Below are positions 35,834-47,088 of a stretch of DNA of 64,000 nt, in pieces. The notes under the pieces were generated by a model. The model was not told where the DNA came from. It saw only the letters and a program-made list of their open reading frames with translations, and ran no database searches. The stretch covers positions 1 to 64,000 of the forward strand of contig VYCF01000072.1 in NCBI GenBank assembly GCA_009844085.1. The letters run 5' to 3'. Source of the DNA: Gammaproteobacteria bacterium (GTDB lineage Bacteria > Pseudomonadota > Gammaproteobacteria > Pseudomonadales > Pseudohongiellaceae). Numbering within the stretch: position 1 is the first letter of the stretch; each line of letters begins with the position of its first letter. The translations under genes were made by a program, and so were the position numbers.

Positions 35834-37317
35834 TGCGCACACTCCCCATTGCCGCGTGTGAAGCCCCTTTCCGCAAATTGCCTCTCGAAGTTTTGGGCAA
35901 GGTTCTGCGCCAGGGCGCCGACATTGCCGGCGCCCTGGGTAAGCACGATATCGCCGGGACGCAGCAAGCCGGCGAGAGCGTCGTGTAACTGGCGGTCTTC
36001 AGACACGTAAACCGGATCGACCTTGCCTTGCCGCCGGATCGATTCGCATAGCGATTGCGAATCCGCGCCCGGCAACGGCTTCTCGCCGGCGCTGTAGACT
36101 TCGAGCAGCAAGAGCGCGTCGACGCCGGAAAGCACGCTGACGAAGTCGTCGAACAGATCTCGCGTACGGCTGTACCGGTGGGGCTGGAAAACCATCACGA
36201 GACGGCGGCCGGGCCAACCGGCCCGCAAGGCGGCTATGGTCACTTCAAGTTCGGTCGGATGGTGGCCGTAGTCGTCGATCAGATTGACGACGCCGCCGGG
36301 CACGGCAAATTCACCGAGTTGCTGAAAGCGTCTGCCGACTCCGGAGAAACCCGCGATGCCGCGGCGGATGCCGGCGCCGGCTACGCCTTCGTCGCTGGCG
36401 ACAGCCACCGCGGCGGTTGCGTTCAGGGCGTTGTGGCGGCCCGGCATCTGCAACTCGAGCGACAAGGGCTCACGTCCGTCGGGGCGACTGACTTCGAATT
36501 CGATCCGGTGCCGATCCTGCCGCAGCCGGGTAATTCGATAGTCCGCCTGTTCACTGAAACCGTACGTGATCACGGGCCGCGAAATTCGCGGCAGGATCTC
36601 GCGCACGGCGGAATCGTCGATGCAAAGCACGGCCAGGCCATGAAAAGGCAGGTTGTGCAGGAATTTCACGAAGTACTGTTTCAGGCTCTCGAAGTCGCCG
36701 CCATAGGTGGCCATATGATCGGCCTCTATATTGGTCACTACCGCCACCAGCGGCTGCAAGTGCAGGAATGAAGCGTCGCTTTCATCGGCTTCGGCGACCA
36801 GGTAGCGGCTTTCACCCAGGCGGGCATTGCTTTCGGCGCTGTTCAACACGCCGCCGATGATGAAAGTGGGATCCAGACCGCCTTCGGCCAGCACCGAGGC
36901 GACCAGACTCGTGGTCGTGGTCTTGCCATGCGTTCCCGCGACGGCGATGGCGTGACGGTAACGCATCAGTTCGGCCAGCATTTCCGCCCTGGGAATAAGA
37001 GGTTTGCCGGCCTGCACGGTGGCCAGCAACTCGACATTGTCGTCGGGCACGGCCGAGGAATAGACCACCACATCGGCGGCGCTGACATTGCCGGCTTCGT
37101 GTCCCGTGAATATCTTGACGCCCATGCGTTCGAGTCTTGCGGTTACGGTGGAAGGACGCAGATCCGATCCGGTCACCGCATAACCCTGATTGAACAGAAC
37201 TTCCGCGATGCCGCACATGCCGGCGCCGCCGATGCCGATGAAATGAATCGTCTTGATGCGGCGCATGTCGGGTGGGAACTGGCCCGAAGTGGAAGACTGT
37301 GCGGAGGACTCAGCCAT
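35830..37317 (-). CDS. murC: UDP-N-acetylmuramate-L-alanine ligase
   Basis: 495 residues. It adds L-Ala to UDP-MurNAc in the cytoplasm. Seen: [17 protein letters not shown] (UDP site), the ATP loop [20 protein letters not shown], and [11 protein letters not shown]. It overlaps murG by 8 bases. No murB gene is present between murC and ddl. Confidence 0.97.
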   Translation of the reverse strand: MAESSAQSSTSGQFPPDMRRIKTIHFIGIGGAGMCGIAEVLFNQGYAVTGSDLRPSTVTARLERMGVKIFTGHEAGNVSAADVVVYSSAVPDDNVELLATVQAGKPLIPRAEMLAELMRYRHAIAVAGTHGKTTTTSLVASVLAEGGLDPTFIIGGVLNSAESNARLGESRYLVAEADESDASFLHLQPLVAVVTNIEADHMATYGGDFESLKQYFVKFLHNLPFHGLAVLCIDDSAVREILPRISRPVITYGFSEQADYRITRLRQDRHRIEFEVSRPDGREPLSLELQMPGRHNALNATAAVAVASDEGVAGAGIRRGIAGFSGVGRRFQQLGEFAVPGGVVNLIDDYGHHPTELEVTIAALRAGWPGRRLVMVFQPHRYSRTRDLFDDFVSVLSGVDALLLLEVYSAGEKPLPGADSQSLCESIRRQGKVDPVYVSEDRQLHDALAGLLRPGDIVLTQGAGNVGALAQNLAQNFERQFAERGFTRGNGECAQ

Positions 37318-38410
37318 CGATCACCTCCAGGCACGATCGCGCCACGCGCAGGGCCGCATCCGGAACCGCCATGTCCCGGGCGCGCCGCGCCATCTCCGTC
37401 ACCCATTCCCGGTTGCCGTCGAGCCTGGTGAGAATTTCTCGCAGACGCTCGACGGAAAGATCGGACTGTTCGACGATTTCCGCTGCCTGCCGGGACGCAA
37501 GCCAGCGCGCGTTGAGCAATTGCTGCTGATCCTCGTGGTGCGGGTAAGGCACGAAAATCGCCGGCAAGCCGCAGGCGGCGATTTCAGCGACGGTGCTGGC
37601 GCCCGAGCGGCATAACACGAGATCGGCCCAGGCGTAGGCGTCGGCCATTTCACGGATGAATCCCACCAGCCGGTGTGCGCCGGAGAGATCGACGTCGAGT
37701 TCGTGATAGCGCCGCATGGTGGCGGACATCGTGGCGGCGCCGCATTGATGCAACACCTCGGGCGACTGCTTGCCGGGCCAGGTCGCGATCAACTCGGGAA
37801 TCAGCACATTCAGCGCCTGGGCGCCCTGGCTGCCGCCAAGCACGAGCAGACGCATGGGACCCTTGCGCGGCAGATAGCGGCGATCGCGGCCGATCCTGGC
37901 GATCTCGTCGCGTACCGGATTGCCGGTGAACACAACCCTTTCATCGTCCGGGAAAGTTCCGGGAAACGCCTCGAAAATGCGGTTCGCCCAGCGGCTGATC
38001 AATTGATTTGAGTAGCCTGGAACCGCGTTTTGTTCGTGAATCAGAACCGGAATCCGCAACAGGCGTCCGGCAAGCGCTCCGGGCCCGGATACATAGCCGC
38101 CCATGCCCAGCAGGCAGTCGGGCTTGACCCGCCGCATTATTCGCAAGGCCTGCCAGAGCGAGCGCAGCAGCATCGAGGGAGCCCGAAGGCGCTGGCGCAG
38201 GCTGCTGCCGCGCAGTCCGGTAGCGGTAATGGCGTGGAACGGATACCGCTCTTCCTGCAACAACTTGTTTTCCATGCCGGTCCGGGTGCCGAGCCAGTGG
38301 ATTCGGGCTCCCGCGCGCTGCAGCTCCCTGGCGATGCAGATCGCCGGGAACACATGGCCGCCGGTTCCGGCCGCCATTATCAGCACGGTCGGAGCGCGTT
38401 TCGCTGTCAT
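37310..38410 (-). CDS. murG: UDP-N-acetylglucosamine transferase MurG
   Basis: 366 residues from ATG 38410, which overlaps the ftsW stop (ATGA); a longer reading frame exists. GT-B enzyme that adds GlcNAc to lipid I at the inner membrane face, giving lipid II. Seen: [47 protein letters not shown] and the donor site [11 protein letters not shown]. Confidence 0.97.
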   Translation of the reverse strand: MTAKRAPTVLIMAAGTGGHVFPAICIARELQRAGARIHWLGTRTGMENKLLQEERYPFHAITATGLRGSSLRQRLRAPSMLLRSLWQALRIMRRVKPDCLLGMGGYVSGPGALAGRLLRIPVLIHEQNAVPGYSNQLISRWANRIFEAFPGTFPDDERVVFTGNPVRDEIARIGRDRRYLPRKGPMRLLVLGGSQGAQALNVLIPELIATWPGKQSPEVLHQCGAATMSATMRRYHELDVDLSGAHRLVGFIREMADAYAWADLVLCRSGASTVAEIAACGLPAIFVPYPHHEDQQQLLNARWLASRQAAEIVEQSDLSVERLREILTRLDGNREWVTEMARRARDMAVPDAALRVARSCLEVIDG

Positions 38411-39603
38411 GGCAGCCTCCGGCGGCGCAGGTTGCGCGGCGCGGATGTGCATTCGGTTTCATATTGAATGCGCAATAGCAGTCCGATCATCCCGCAGCAG
38501 ACGATGAGACTTGCGCCGCCGTAGCTCATGAACGGCAAGGTCAGGCCCTTGGTTGGGAGCAGGCCCAGATTGACGCCGATGTTGACCATGGTCTGGCCGG
38601 CCAGCAACAGACCCAGCCCCCAGGCGAGGTAGGCCGGAAAAAAGCGCTCGCGCAAATGCGCCTCGCGAGCTATCGAAAAGCAGCACCAGACCAGAACGCA
38701 GAACAGCAGGACCATCAGCGCCACCCCGCCCAGTCCGAGCTCCTCGCCAATGACCGCGAGCAGGAAATCGTTGTGCGCTTCCGGCAGAAAATCGAGTTTC
38801 TGAATACTGTTGCCGACCCCGGCGCCGAACAGCCCGCCGCGGCCGAAGGCGATCTGGGCCTGGCCGAGTTGATAACCCGCGCCATAAATGTTCTCCGGCG
38901 CCCAAGGATCGAGGAATGCCGTGAATCGCCTCACCACATAGGGTTGGGTATACGCCAGGAAAGCGATCGAGCCTGCTGAAACAAGCAGCAGGGACAATAC
39001 TCGCCAGATTCCCGCGCCGGCCAGAAATACCATGCAGAGCGCGGTCAGCGCCAGGATCACCATGGCGCCGTGATCCGGTTCCATTTGCAGCAATGCCACC
39101 GCAATACCGACCAGGAGCAGGGGCACGAGGAATCCAAGCCAGGTCGTGCCGACGCGTTCCCGATGGCGTTCGAGATACGAAGCCAGATAGATCACCAGCA
39201 GCACCTTGGCCGGTTCGGAGGGCTGCAAGGCGATAAAGCCGAGATCGATCCAGCGTGTCGAACCGTTGACCTCCCGTCCGATTCCCGGCAGCAACACGAT
39301 GACGAGCATGGCGTAGGAACCAAGCAGTAAAAGCCAACTCAGCCGATTCCAGACGTTTATCGGCACAAGCATGAGCATGAGCATGAGCCCCACGCCAATG
39401 CCGGCGAAAATCGATTGCCGTTTGAGAAAATACAACGGGTCGCCGTAGCGGCTTGCGGCAATCTCGACCGAAGCCGAAGTCATCATCAGCATACCGAATG
39501 TCAGCAACAGCATAGTCACCAGCAGCACGGCGCTTGGCCGCGGCTCCGGGAATTGCGCCGCACCGGGTTGCAGCCGCCCTGACGGGACGGCGGAGACGGT
39601 CAT
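38407..39603 (-). CDS. ftsW: Lipid II polymerase / division protein FtsW
   Basis: 398 residues, about 10 membrane helices of the SEDS family. It is a glycosyltransferase that works with FtsI at the septum. Seen: NGSTRWIDLGFIALQPSEPAKVL, QMEPDHGA with the catalytic Asp region, EAHNDFLLAVIGEELG, and the C-terminal LPFMSYGGASL. Overlaps both neighbours by 4 bases. Confidence 0.96.
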   Translation of the reverse strand: MTVSAVPSGRLQPGAAQFPEPRPSAVLLVTMLLLTFGMLMMTSASVEIAASRYGDPLYFLKRQSIFAGIGVGLMLMLMLVPINVWNRLSWLLLLGSYAMLVIVLLPGIGREVNGSTRWIDLGFIALQPSEPAKVLLVIYLASYLERHRERVGTTWLGFLVPLLLVGIAVALLQMEPDHGAMVILALTALCMVFLAGAGIWRVLSLLLVSAGSIAFLAYTQPYVVRRFTAFLDPWAPENIYGAGYQLGQAQIAFGRGGLFGAGVGNSIQKLDFLPEAHNDFLLAVIGEELGLGGVALMVLLFCVLVWCCFSIAREAHLRERFFPAYLAWGLGLLLAGQTMVNIGVNLGLLPTKGLTLPFMSYGGASLIVCCGMIGLLLRIQYETECTSAPRNLRRRRLP

Positions 39604-40961
39604 TGCAAACCCTCCACGCAGCGAATGAAAGACTCGCCGCGATGCTGAAAATTCTCGAACATGTCGAAGCTGGCGCAGGCCGGCGACAGCAGCACCGCAT
39701 CTCCCGGCAAGGCTTGATTCCGGGCCGTACTTACCGCTTCATCCAGAGTATCGGCAAAGAACAGCGGAATTTCCGGTTCCAGCGCGGCGGCAATCCGGTC
39801 CGCGTCACGGCCTATGAGCACCGCGGCGCGAGCCGATTCGCGCATGGCGGGCGCAAGAGGGGCAAAGTCGGCGTCTTTTCCGACTCCACCGGCAATCAGC
39901 AACACCCGGCCGGCGCGGTCGGCCGCCAGGTTTCGCACGGCCGCGGCCGCGGCTCCCACATTGGTTGCCTTGGAGTCGTTGTAATAGTCCACGCCGACGC
40001 GCGTCGCCACCCACTGGCAGCGATGCGGCAGACCGGCGAATGCGGCGAGTCCGGCAACGATATGTTCCCTTTCCACGCCCATGGCAAGCGCCAGCGCCAT
40101 GGCGGCCAGGGCGTTGGAGACGTTGTGGTCGCCCGGCATCTTCAATGCCTGTACGGGCAGGTAGCGTTGATTGCCCGAAGCGAGCCAGCGCTCGCCGTCG
40201 AGCGGCAGCAATCCGGCCTGGCCCGGCGCCGGCGCATCGAGCCCGTAACTGATCACCGGAGCCGCCGCGGAATCCGGCGGCCGGCTGCAAGGCTCATCGC
40301 GATTCAGCACGATCCGGCTGCAGCCGCGGAAAATGCGCTGCTTGGCGCGGGTATAGTCGTCGAGACTGTCGTAGCGATCGAGGTGGTCCGGGCTGATGTT
40401 GAGAATCAATGCGACGTCGGCGTTCAATTGCTGCGTCGTTTCGAGCTGGAAACTCGAAATCTCGAGCAGATACCAGTCTCTTTCTTCTTCTAGCAGGTCC
40501 AGCGCCGGGCGGAAAAGGCGCCCGTCGAGATTGCCGCCGAGTCCGTAGTTGACATTGGCCTGATCGAGAATCCCGGCCAACATGGCGACCACGGTGCTCT
40601 TGCCGTTGGAGCCGGTGACGGCGACGATCGGGCTCCGGGCCTCACGCGAGAAGATATCGATATCGCCCGTTATCGGCACGCCGGCGCGGGCTGCTGCCGC
40701 CAGCGCCGGAGTGCGCAGATCGACTCCGGGACTGACGACAAGTTCGCGCGCTTCGAGCAAACGTTCGGCGCGGAATTCCCCGAGTTCGACTTCGACGTCC
40801 GGCTTCAGATTTGCCAGATCCGCCAGCCGCGGCGGGTGCGGGCGAGTGTCTACAACCCTGAACTGCCGACTGTGCCGAATGAAGTAGCGCGCGCAGGAGA
40901 ACCCGGTATCGCCGAGACCGACGATGACGCTGGCCGGATTTTGCCGCGAACTGGGGATCAT
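39600..40961 (-). CDS. murD: UDP-N-acetylmuramoyl-L-alanine-D-glutamate ligase
   Basis: 453 residues. It adds D-Glu to the stem peptide. Seen: VGLGDTGFSCARY at the start, the ATP loop TGSNGKSTVV, LEISSFQLE, NISPDHLDRYDS, and YYNDSKATN. Sits 15 bases after mraY. A long open frame on the opposite strand is a shadow. Confidence 0.96.
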   Translation of the reverse strand: MIPSSRQNPASVIVGLGDTGFSCARYFIRHSRQFRVVDTRPHPPRLADLANLKPDVEVELGEFRAERLLEARELVVSPGVDLRTPALAAAARAGVPITGDIDIFSREARSPIVAVTGSNGKSTVVAMLAGILDQANVNYGLGGNLDGRLFRPALDLLEEERDWYLLEISSFQLETTQQLNADVALILNISPDHLDRYDSLDDYTRAKQRIFRGCSRIVLNRDEPCSRPPDSAAAPVISYGLDAPAPGQAGLLPLDGERWLASGNQRYLPVQALKMPGDHNVSNALAAMALALAMGVEREHIVAGLAAFAGLPHRCQWVATRVGVDYYNDSKATNVGAAAAAVRNLAADRAGRVLLIAGGVGKDADFAPLAPAMRESARAAVLIGRDADRIAAALEPEIPLFFADTLDEAVSTARNQALPGDAVLLSPACASFDMFENFQHRGESFIRCVEGLQ

Positions 40962-40976
40962 CTGCGTGCAGTCTCC

Positions 40977-42059
40977 TCAACGCAATTTAAGGGTCACCAG
41001 TCCGAACAGGACCAGCATCAGCGTTATGATCCAGAAGCGCACGATCACCCGCGGCTCGGGCCATCCCTTCAACTCGAAATGATGGTGCAGGGGCGCCATG
41101 CGGAAGATGCGCCTGCCGGTCAGCTTGAACGAGGCCACCTGGATGATCACCGATGCCGTTTCCACGACGAACACCCCGCCCATGATGAAAAGTACGATCT
41201 CGTGCCGGGATATGATCGCCATCACGCCGAGCGCCGCGCCGAGCGCAAGGGCGCCGATGTCTCCCATGAAAACCTGGGCCGGATAGGTGTTGAACCAGAG
41301 AAAACCGAGACCGGCGCCAAGCAGCGCGCCGGCGAAGATCGAAATTTCCCCGGAACCCGAGATATAGGGAATATTGAGATAGGCGGAAAACTCGCTGTGC
41401 CCCGCGAGATAGGCGATCACGCCCAACGCGCCGCCGACCAGCACGGTCGGCAGAATGGCGAGGCCGTCTAGCCCGTCGGTCAGATTCACCGCATTGCTGA
41501 AGCCGACGATCATGAAATAGCTGATGATGATGTAGACGATGCCGAGGTTGAGGGCGACATCCTTGAAAAAGGGCACGATGTATTCGACTTCGATGCTTCC
41601 GGGAGCGGAGATGTAGAGCACGACCGCACCGGCCAGACCGAATACCGACTGCCAGAAATATTTCCAGCGCGCGGGCAATCCGGCCGGGTCGCGCTTGACG
41701 AGCTTGCGGTAGTCGTCGACAAATCCCACCGCGCCGAACAGCAAGGTCACGGCAAGCACGATCCAGACGTAATGATTGTTCCAGTCCGCCCACAGGATCG
41801 TGCTGACGGTTATGCTGAGCAGGATCAGGGCGCCGCCCATGGTGGGAGTGCCGGCTTTTTCGAAGTGCGTCTGGGGCCCATCCGTTCGCACGACCTGGCC
41901 GACCTGGGCCACGTTGAGACGATCGATGATGATCGGGCCGAAAATCAGCGAAACGATCAGGGCGGTGATGACGCTGAAAGCCGCGCGCACGGTAATGTAT
42001 TGCAATACCGCGAAACTGCTGTCGATCAACATCAGGTAGTCGGATAGCCAGTAAATCAT
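40977..42059 (-). CDS. mraY: Phospho-N-acetylmuramoyl-pentapeptide transferase
   Basis: 360 residues, about 10 membrane helices. It forms lipid I by moving phospho-MurNAc-pentapeptide to undecaprenyl phosphate. Seen: GTPTMGG, the aspartates in [29 protein letters not shown], and the histidine loop [11 protein letters not shown]. It overlaps the murF stop by one base (TGATG). Confidence 0.97.
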   Translation of the reverse strand: MIYWLSDYLMLIDSSFAVLQYITVRAAFSVITALIVSLIFGPIIIDRLNVAQVGQVVRTDGPQTHFEKAGTPTMGGALILLSITVSTILWADWNNHYVWIVLAVTLLFGAVGFVDDYRKLVKRDPAGLPARWKYFWQSVFGLAGAVVLYISAPGSIEVEYIVPFFKDVALNLGIVYIIISYFMIVGFSNAVNLTDGLDGLAILPTVLVGGALGVIAYLAGHSEFSAYLNIPYISGSGEISIFAGALLGAGLGFLWFNTYPAQVFMGDIGALALGAALGVMAIISRHEIVLFIMGGVFVVETASVIIQVASFKLTGRRIFRMAPLHHHFELKGWPEPRVIVRFWIITLMLVLFGLVTLKLR

Positions 42060-43426
42060 CAGCCTGTACCTCCATTGCGCAGCGCCGCGACGACTTCATC
42101 CATGCGGGAACCACGGGAACCTTTCACGAGTATGACGCAATCCGGCTCAAGCGGGCCGGGCAGCGCCCCGATCAGTTCCTGCCGACCGGGGAAATGCCTG
42201 CCGTTCGCGCCGAAACCCCGAATCATCTGGCGGCAAAGATCGCCCGCGGCCCATAGTCGTCCGATGCCGCGGCTCGCCGCGTAGCGCCCGACTTCGTGAT
42301 GCATGGATTCCGCGCAATCGCCGAGTTCGAGCATATCGCCGGCCACCAGCATGTGTGGACCCGGCAATTCCGCCAGCAGGTCTATGGCCGCGCGGAACGA
42401 GCCGGGACCGGCATTGTAGCTGTCGTCGATGATGCGCAAGCCGCCGCGGCCCGCAACCGGGCAGAGTCTGCCGGAAACCGGCTCCGCCGACTCAAGTCCC
42501 CGCCGCACGGCGTCCGGGCCGGCGCCGGCCTCGAACGCCGCCGCCGCCGCCGCCACGGCATTCGCTATGTTGTGCTCCCCGAGCAATTGCAGTTGGACAT
42601 CGAGCCGTCCGTGAGGACCGGCCATCGTGAAAGCGGGCTGTCCGCTCCCATTGAGTGCGATATCCGCGGCGTGGTAGTCCGACTGGCCGGAAACTTCGTG
42701 CAAGCTGAACTGCCGCAGACGGAACGCCGCGCCGCGCCGGCGCCACTGGTCGACATTGGGATCGGCGGCGTTCAGCAGCAGGGTTCCGTCCGGCCGCAAT
42801 CCCTCGATGATTTCGCCCTTGGCCCTGACTACGCCCTGCAAGCCGCCGAAGCCTTCGGTATGGGCCATGGCGGCATTGGTGATCAGCGCGATATCGGGCT
42901 GTGCCGCGGCCGTGCTGAAAGCGATTTCCCCGTCCCGATTGGCGCCCATCTCGATTACCGCGAAGCGATGCCGGGCTTCGAGTTGCAACAGGGTCAAGGG
43001 CACGCCGACAGTATTGTTCAGATTTGCGCGGGTCGCCAGGCATTCGCCTTCGAGCGACAGAATCGCGCGCAGCATTTCCTTGACCGTGGTCTTGCCCTGG
43101 CTGCCGGTAACGGCAAGCACCCGGGCCGAGGAACGCTCGCGATTCATGCGTGCGATCCGCGCCAGCGCCAGACCGGTATCTGCGACGAGCAATTGCGGCA
43201 GATCTTCGCCGGAAACCCGGCTGACCACCGCACCCGCCGCTCCGCGGCGCTGCGCCTCGGGAACGAACTCGTTGCCGTCGAAGTTCTCGCCGCTGAGAGC
43301 GACGAACAACTCGCCCGCACGCAATCTGCGGGTGTCGGTGGATACCGCGTCGAAACCGGCATTGGAGCCGATCAATTCGGTCTTCAACTCCTTGGCCAGC
43401 GTATCGAGCATCATGGCGCCTATCAT
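42059..43426 (-). CDS. murF: UDP-MurNAc-tripeptide-D-Ala-D-Ala ligase
   Basis: 455 residues. It completes the stem pentapeptide by adding D-Ala-D-Ala. Seen: [23 protein letters not shown], the ATP loop [13 protein letters not shown] (usually GSSGKT), [11 protein letters not shown], and [11 protein letters not shown]. It overlaps murE by 4 bases. Confidence 0.96.
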   Translation of the reverse strand: MIGAMMLDTLAKELKTELIGSNAGFDAVSTDTRRLRAGELFVALSGENFDGNEFVPEAQRRGAAGAVVSRVSGEDLPQLLVADTGLALARIARMNRERSSARVLAVTGSQGKTTVKEMLRAILSLEGECLATRANLNNTVGVPLTLLQLEARHRFAVIEMGANRDGEIAFSTAAAQPDIALITNAAMAHTEGFGGLQGVVRAKGEIIEGLRPDGTLLLNAADPNVDQWRRRGAAFRLRQFSLHEVSGQSDYHAADIALNGSGQPAFTMAGPHGRLDVQLQLLGEHNIANAVAAAAAAFEAGAGPDAVRRGLESAEPVSGRLCPVAGRGGLRIIDDSYNAGPGSFRAAIDLLAELPGPHMLVAGDMLELGDCAESMHHEVGRYAASRGIGRLWAAGDLCRQMIRGFGANGRHFPGRQELIGALPGPLEPDCVILVKGSRGSRMDEVVAALRNGGTG

Positions 43427-44982
43427 TCTTGCGTTTCCGGTTGCGCTTCCCGCGATGCGGAAGCGCGCTCCAGCAATGCTTTTCTTACTACGCCGGCGTC
43501 ACTGAAACGGCTTCGCTTCGCGCCGATTTCCTGGTAATCCTCATGCCCCTTGCCGGCGATGAGCATTACATCGCCGGGCTCGGCCCCGGCGATGGCATGA
43601 CGGATCGCCCTCTCCCGGTCCCGCTCTACATGCGCCGCTGCCGGCGCCGCCATGCCGCTCCGAATCTCGCTCACGATCGCATCGCCGTCTTCCAGTCTCG
43701 GATTGTCGTCGGTGATCACGACCCGGTCGGCGAGTTTTTCGGCAAGAGCGCCCATGATCGGCCGCTTGCCCCTGTCCCTATTGCCGCCGCAGCCGAATAC
43801 GCACCACAAGCGGCCCGTGAAATGCTCCCGCACGGCGCGCAAGGCGCCTTCGAGTCCATCGGGGGTATGGGCGTAATCGACCACGGCGGCGACATCGTCG
43901 TCGCCCTGCTGGACTTCCATGCGACCGTCGACCGAACGCAGGTCCGAGGCGAGTTCGCATATGCGTTCGATACCCGGGACATCGCGCCGATCATGGCCGG
44001 CGAGCAAGACGCCGATTGCCGCAAGTATGTTGCTGACGTTGAATCTGCCGAGCAATTTACAGTCGATCAGGCCGGAACCCGCCGGCGTATGAATCTCTGC
44101 GCGAAAACCCTGTTTTGTAATGGTTACGTCTTCCGCCCGGATCGTCGCCTGGCGATTGCCGATGCCGAAAGTGGTCACATCCACCGAAGAGTTCAGGTCG
44201 TTAACGACCCTGATTCCATAGGGATCGTCGAGATTGATGACCGCATGGCGCAATCCGGGGCCGGAGAACAGTCTGCGTTTGCTGGCGCCATAGGCTTCCA
44301 TGCTGTCGTGATAGTCGAGATGGTCCCGGGTCAGGTTCGTAAAAACCGCGGTATCGAAATGTACGCCGTTCACGCGCCGTTGATGCAATCCCACGGAGGA
44401 AACTTCCATCGCCACTGTACGCAGACCGGCATGAGCCATTTCCGCCAGCGCCATTTGCGCGAAGACGGCGTCCGGCGTGGTCAGGGGGCTTTCGGCGAGT
44501 TCACCGGGAACGCCATAGCCGAGAGTGCCGATGACTCCCGCCGGACAGCCCGTCCGCTCAAGCAGGCGGGCGATGTATTGGGAACAGGTGGTCTTGCCGT
44601 TTGTGCCGGTGACGCCGATCACCGACAAGCGCCCGGATGGCTCCCGGTAGAATCGGCCGGCAATTTCACTGGTCTTTGCCATCAAGTGATCGACCGCGAT
44701 TACCGGAATGTTGCCGAGCCGGCGCACGCCACGCCAGTCGCGTCCGGATTCGGCGAGCACCGCGGCCGCCCCGCGACTGATCGCCGCACCGATGAATTCG
44801 CGGGCGTCGTGAGTCCGGCCGAATGTCGCCATGAAAAGCTCTCCCGGCCTTACCTTACGGCTGTCGAGTTGCACACCGCTTACTTCGATATCGAGTTCGT
44901 CCGCCTCCTGCCCGAGGTCCACCAGCCCGTGAATCAACTCCGGGAGGCTGGCATTGACGGGCAGCGGTTCGGCGGAGTTCAT
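43423..44982 (-). CDS. murE: UDP-MurNAc-L-Ala-D-Glu:meso-diaminopimelate ligase
   Basis: 519 residues. Seen: LDSRKVRPGELFMA, the ATP loop TGTNGKTTCS, EVSSVGLHQRR, and DDNPRLEDGDAI. The DNPR motif marks specificity for meso-diaminopimelate rather than lysine, as expected for a Gram-negative. The start overlaps ftsI by 4 bases. Confidence 0.97.
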   Translation of the reverse strand: MNSAEPLPVNASLPELIHGLVDLGQEADELDIEVSGVQLDSRKVRPGELFMATFGRTHDAREFIGAAISRGAAAVLAESGRDWRGVRRLGNIPVIAVDHLMAKTSEIAGRFYREPSGRLSVIGVTGTNGKTTCSQYIARLLERTGCPAGVIGTLGYGVPGELAESPLTTPDAVFAQMALAEMAHAGLRTVAMEVSSVGLHQRRVNGVHFDTAVFTNLTRDHLDYHDSMEAYGASKRRLFSGPGLRHAVINLDDPYGIRVVNDLNSSVDVTTFGIGNRQATIRAEDVTITKQGFRAEIHTPAGSGLIDCKLLGRFNVSNILAAIGVLLAGHDRRDVPGIERICELASDLRSVDGRMEVQQGDDDVAAVVDYAHTPDGLEGALRAVREHFTGRLWCVFGCGGNRDRGKRPIMGALAEKLADRVVITDDNPRLEDGDAIVSEIRSGMAAPAAAHVERDRERAIRHAIAGAEPGDVMLIAGKGHEDYQEIGAKRSRFSDAGVVRKALLERASASREAQPETQE

Positions 44983-46736
44983 AGTTCGGGCAGGCCCTCG
45001 GCGCCGGTTTGTACGGAACCCCGAGGGGCGGGTTCGGGCCGCGGCGCGGCGTCCGGCGGTACGTTCAGGATTCGCATTGCGCCCGCGGCAATTCCGGAAA
45101 ACACCGGCGCCGCTACCGCGCCGCCGAGATGCTCGTCGCCCCTGGGCTCGTTGACGATGACGACGACCACGATCTCGGGGTTCACCGCCGGCGCCAGTCC
45201 GACGAACAGCGCATTGTGCAGGTTCTCCTCGTAACCCGAAGCGCCGACCACATGCGAGGTGCCCGTTTTGCCGGCCACCTGGTACAAGGGTATGCGGGCG
45301 CCGGTTACCGCGCCTCCGCGGGAGCGGTCAACCACGGTTTCGAGCATTTCCAGGACCTGCGCGGCAATGATCGGGCTGATCACGCGTTCCCGCGGCAACC
45401 CGGCGATCTCTCTCTCGCTCAGGCCGAGCAGGGAAACCGGCTTGCGGCGGCCTTCGTCGGCGAAAATCGAGTAGGCCCGAGCCAGATGCACCGCGGTGGC
45501 CGATACGCCGTAACCGAAGGAAAGCACCGCGGTGGCGTGCTGACCCAGGCGGCCGGGATCGGGAACGACTCCGGCCTGCTCGCCGGGAAATCCCGTTTCC
45601 GGCGCCCGGCCGAATCCGAAGCGTTCAAGCACGTCGACGATCGGACCGGCGCCGATCTCGGCGGCGATCAGGCTGGTGCCCACATTGCTCGATTTGGTAA
45701 TGACGCCGGTAGTGGTCAAGGTGCCGTATGCGAACAGGTCCTGCACCGTGCGGCCGCCTACGACCATCCAGCCGTTGCCGGTTTCGATGACGGTGTCGGG
45801 CGTGAAGCGTCCCGATTCCAGCGCCGCCGCGATGGTGAAGGGTTTCATGGTCGAGCCGGGTTCGTAGATGTCCGTGAAAGCGCGATTGCGCGTCACGCTG
45901 TGATCTTCGATCAATGTCTTGTTGTGAGGGTTGTAGGATGGCTGGTTGGCGGCCGCGAGCACTTCGCCGGTTTCCACGTCGAGCACGACTGCCGTGGCGG
46001 CGGTGGCCCGGCGTTCGAGATAGGCGGATTTCAGTTCCCGATAGACGAGATTCTGCAAGCGGATATCGATGCTCAACCGCAGATCCTTGCCCGGCTGGGC
46101 CAGTTCGATCGTGTTGAGCGCCTCGATGACGTTGCCGCGGCGGTCCTTGATCACGCGGCGGCTGCCGGGGGCGCCCTTGAGCCAGGCGTTATACGCACGC
46201 TCCATGCCTTCCTGGCCGTTGTCGTCGATATCGTTGAAACCGACCAGGTGAGCGGTCACCTCGCCGTGGGGATAGAACCGGCGATATTCCTGCTGTTCGT
46301 AAACGCCGGGAATGCCCAGCGCAAGCACCCGCTCGGCCTCGAACGGCGCCAGATGGCGCTGCAGGTACATGAACCGGCGTCCGCGATTCTCTTCAAGACG
46401 TGCGCGCAAGGCGGCCGCGTCGAGTTCGAGCAGCCGCGCGAGTTCGCCGATCCCCTCCCCTCGCGGATTGATTTCGGAAGGATCGGCCCAGAGCGACATG
46501 ACCGGCGTGCTGACGGCAAGGGGTTCGCCGTTGCGGTCGGTGATCTGACCGCGATTGGCCACCAGCGGCACCGTGCGCACGGTGCGCGCATCGCCTTCCT
46601 CCTGCAGAAAATCGCGCTCCAATACGTGCAGGGCTACTGCCTTCCAGCCCGCGGCGCCGACACAAAGCGCCATTAGCAGGAGCAGCAGCATCGGCCGCCA
46701 TGCGTCGGCAGGATTCGTTTTCTTCCTGTCAATCAT
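44979..46736 (-). CDS. ftsI: Septal peptidoglycan transpeptidase FtsI (PBP3)
   Basis: 585 residues. One N-terminal membrane span (about 15-38), a pedestal domain beginning RGQITDRNGEPLAVS, and a transpeptidase domain with STMK at 295-298 (nucleophile Ser295), SSN, and KTGT from Lys490. The C-terminus is Pro/Glu-rich. It cross-links septal peptidoglycan as FtsW's partner. Overlaps ftsL by 8 bases. Confidence 0.97.
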   Translation of the reverse strand: MIDRKKTNPADAWRPMLLLLLMALCVGAAGWKAVALHVLERDFLQEEGDARTVRTVPLVANRGQITDRNGEPLAVSTPVMSLWADPSEINPRGEGIGELARLLELDAAALRARLEENRGRRFMYLQRHLAPFEAERVLALGIPGVYEQQEYRRFYPHGEVTAHLVGFNDIDDNGQEGMERAYNAWLKGAPGSRRVIKDRRGNVIEALNTIELAQPGKDLRLSIDIRLQNLVYRELKSAYLERRATAATAVVLDVETGEVLAAANQPSYNPHNKTLIEDHSVTRNRAFTDIYEPGSTMKPFTIAAALESGRFTPDTVIETGNGWMVVGGRTVQDLFAYGTLTTTGVITKSSNVGTSLIAAEIGAGPIVDVLERFGFGRAPETGFPGEQAGVVPDPGRLGQHATAVLSFGYGVSATAVHLARAYSIFADEGRRKPVSLLGLSEREIAGLPRERVISPIIAAQVLEMLETVVDRSRGGAVTGARIPLYQVAGKTGTSHVVGASGYEENLHNALFVGLAPAVNPEIVVVVIVNEPRGDEHLGGAVAAPVFSGIAAGAMRILNVPPDAAPRPEPAPRGSVQTGAEGLPEL

Positions 46737-47088
46737 TGCGCACCACTACGATCTCTTCCGGTTCAGGGACACGCATCCGCAGTTCCTCGCGGGCGACGCG
46801 CTCGATTCTGTCTGCAAGGCCGAATGTGCTTATTTCCAGCAACAGGCGCCCTCTTTCCTCTTCCTGCAGATAGACCCGCTCGCGCAGATCCTGTAACTCC
46901 CGCGACATCTGCCGGTGTTGCTGGGTGACATCGACCATGACCAGCCCGGTCAGGAAAATCGCCAGCAGCAGTACCAGCAAGGCCCAGGTCGAAGCCTGGC
47001 CCAGCCCGGCCCACGTCCAGGGTGAAGGGCGACCATGGGCTCCGCTTGGCCGGGCCTGACGGCGCCGGGTTCCGGCTGCGGTGTTCAT
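46729..47088 (-). CDS. ftsL: Cell division protein FtsL
   Basis: 119 residues. A basic, Pro-rich cytoplasmic start, one membrane span (about 33-53) and a periplasmic coiled coil (about 55-95, leucine-zipper type) are visible. Position between rsmH and ftsI and size identify it more than sequence does. It overlaps both neighbours. Confidence 0.9.
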   Translation of the reverse strand: MNTAAGTRRRQARPSGAHGRPSPWTWAGLGQASTWALLVLLLAIFLTGLVMVDVTQQHRQMSRELQDLRERVYLQEEERGRLLLEISTFGLADRIERVAREELRMRVPEPEEIVVVRND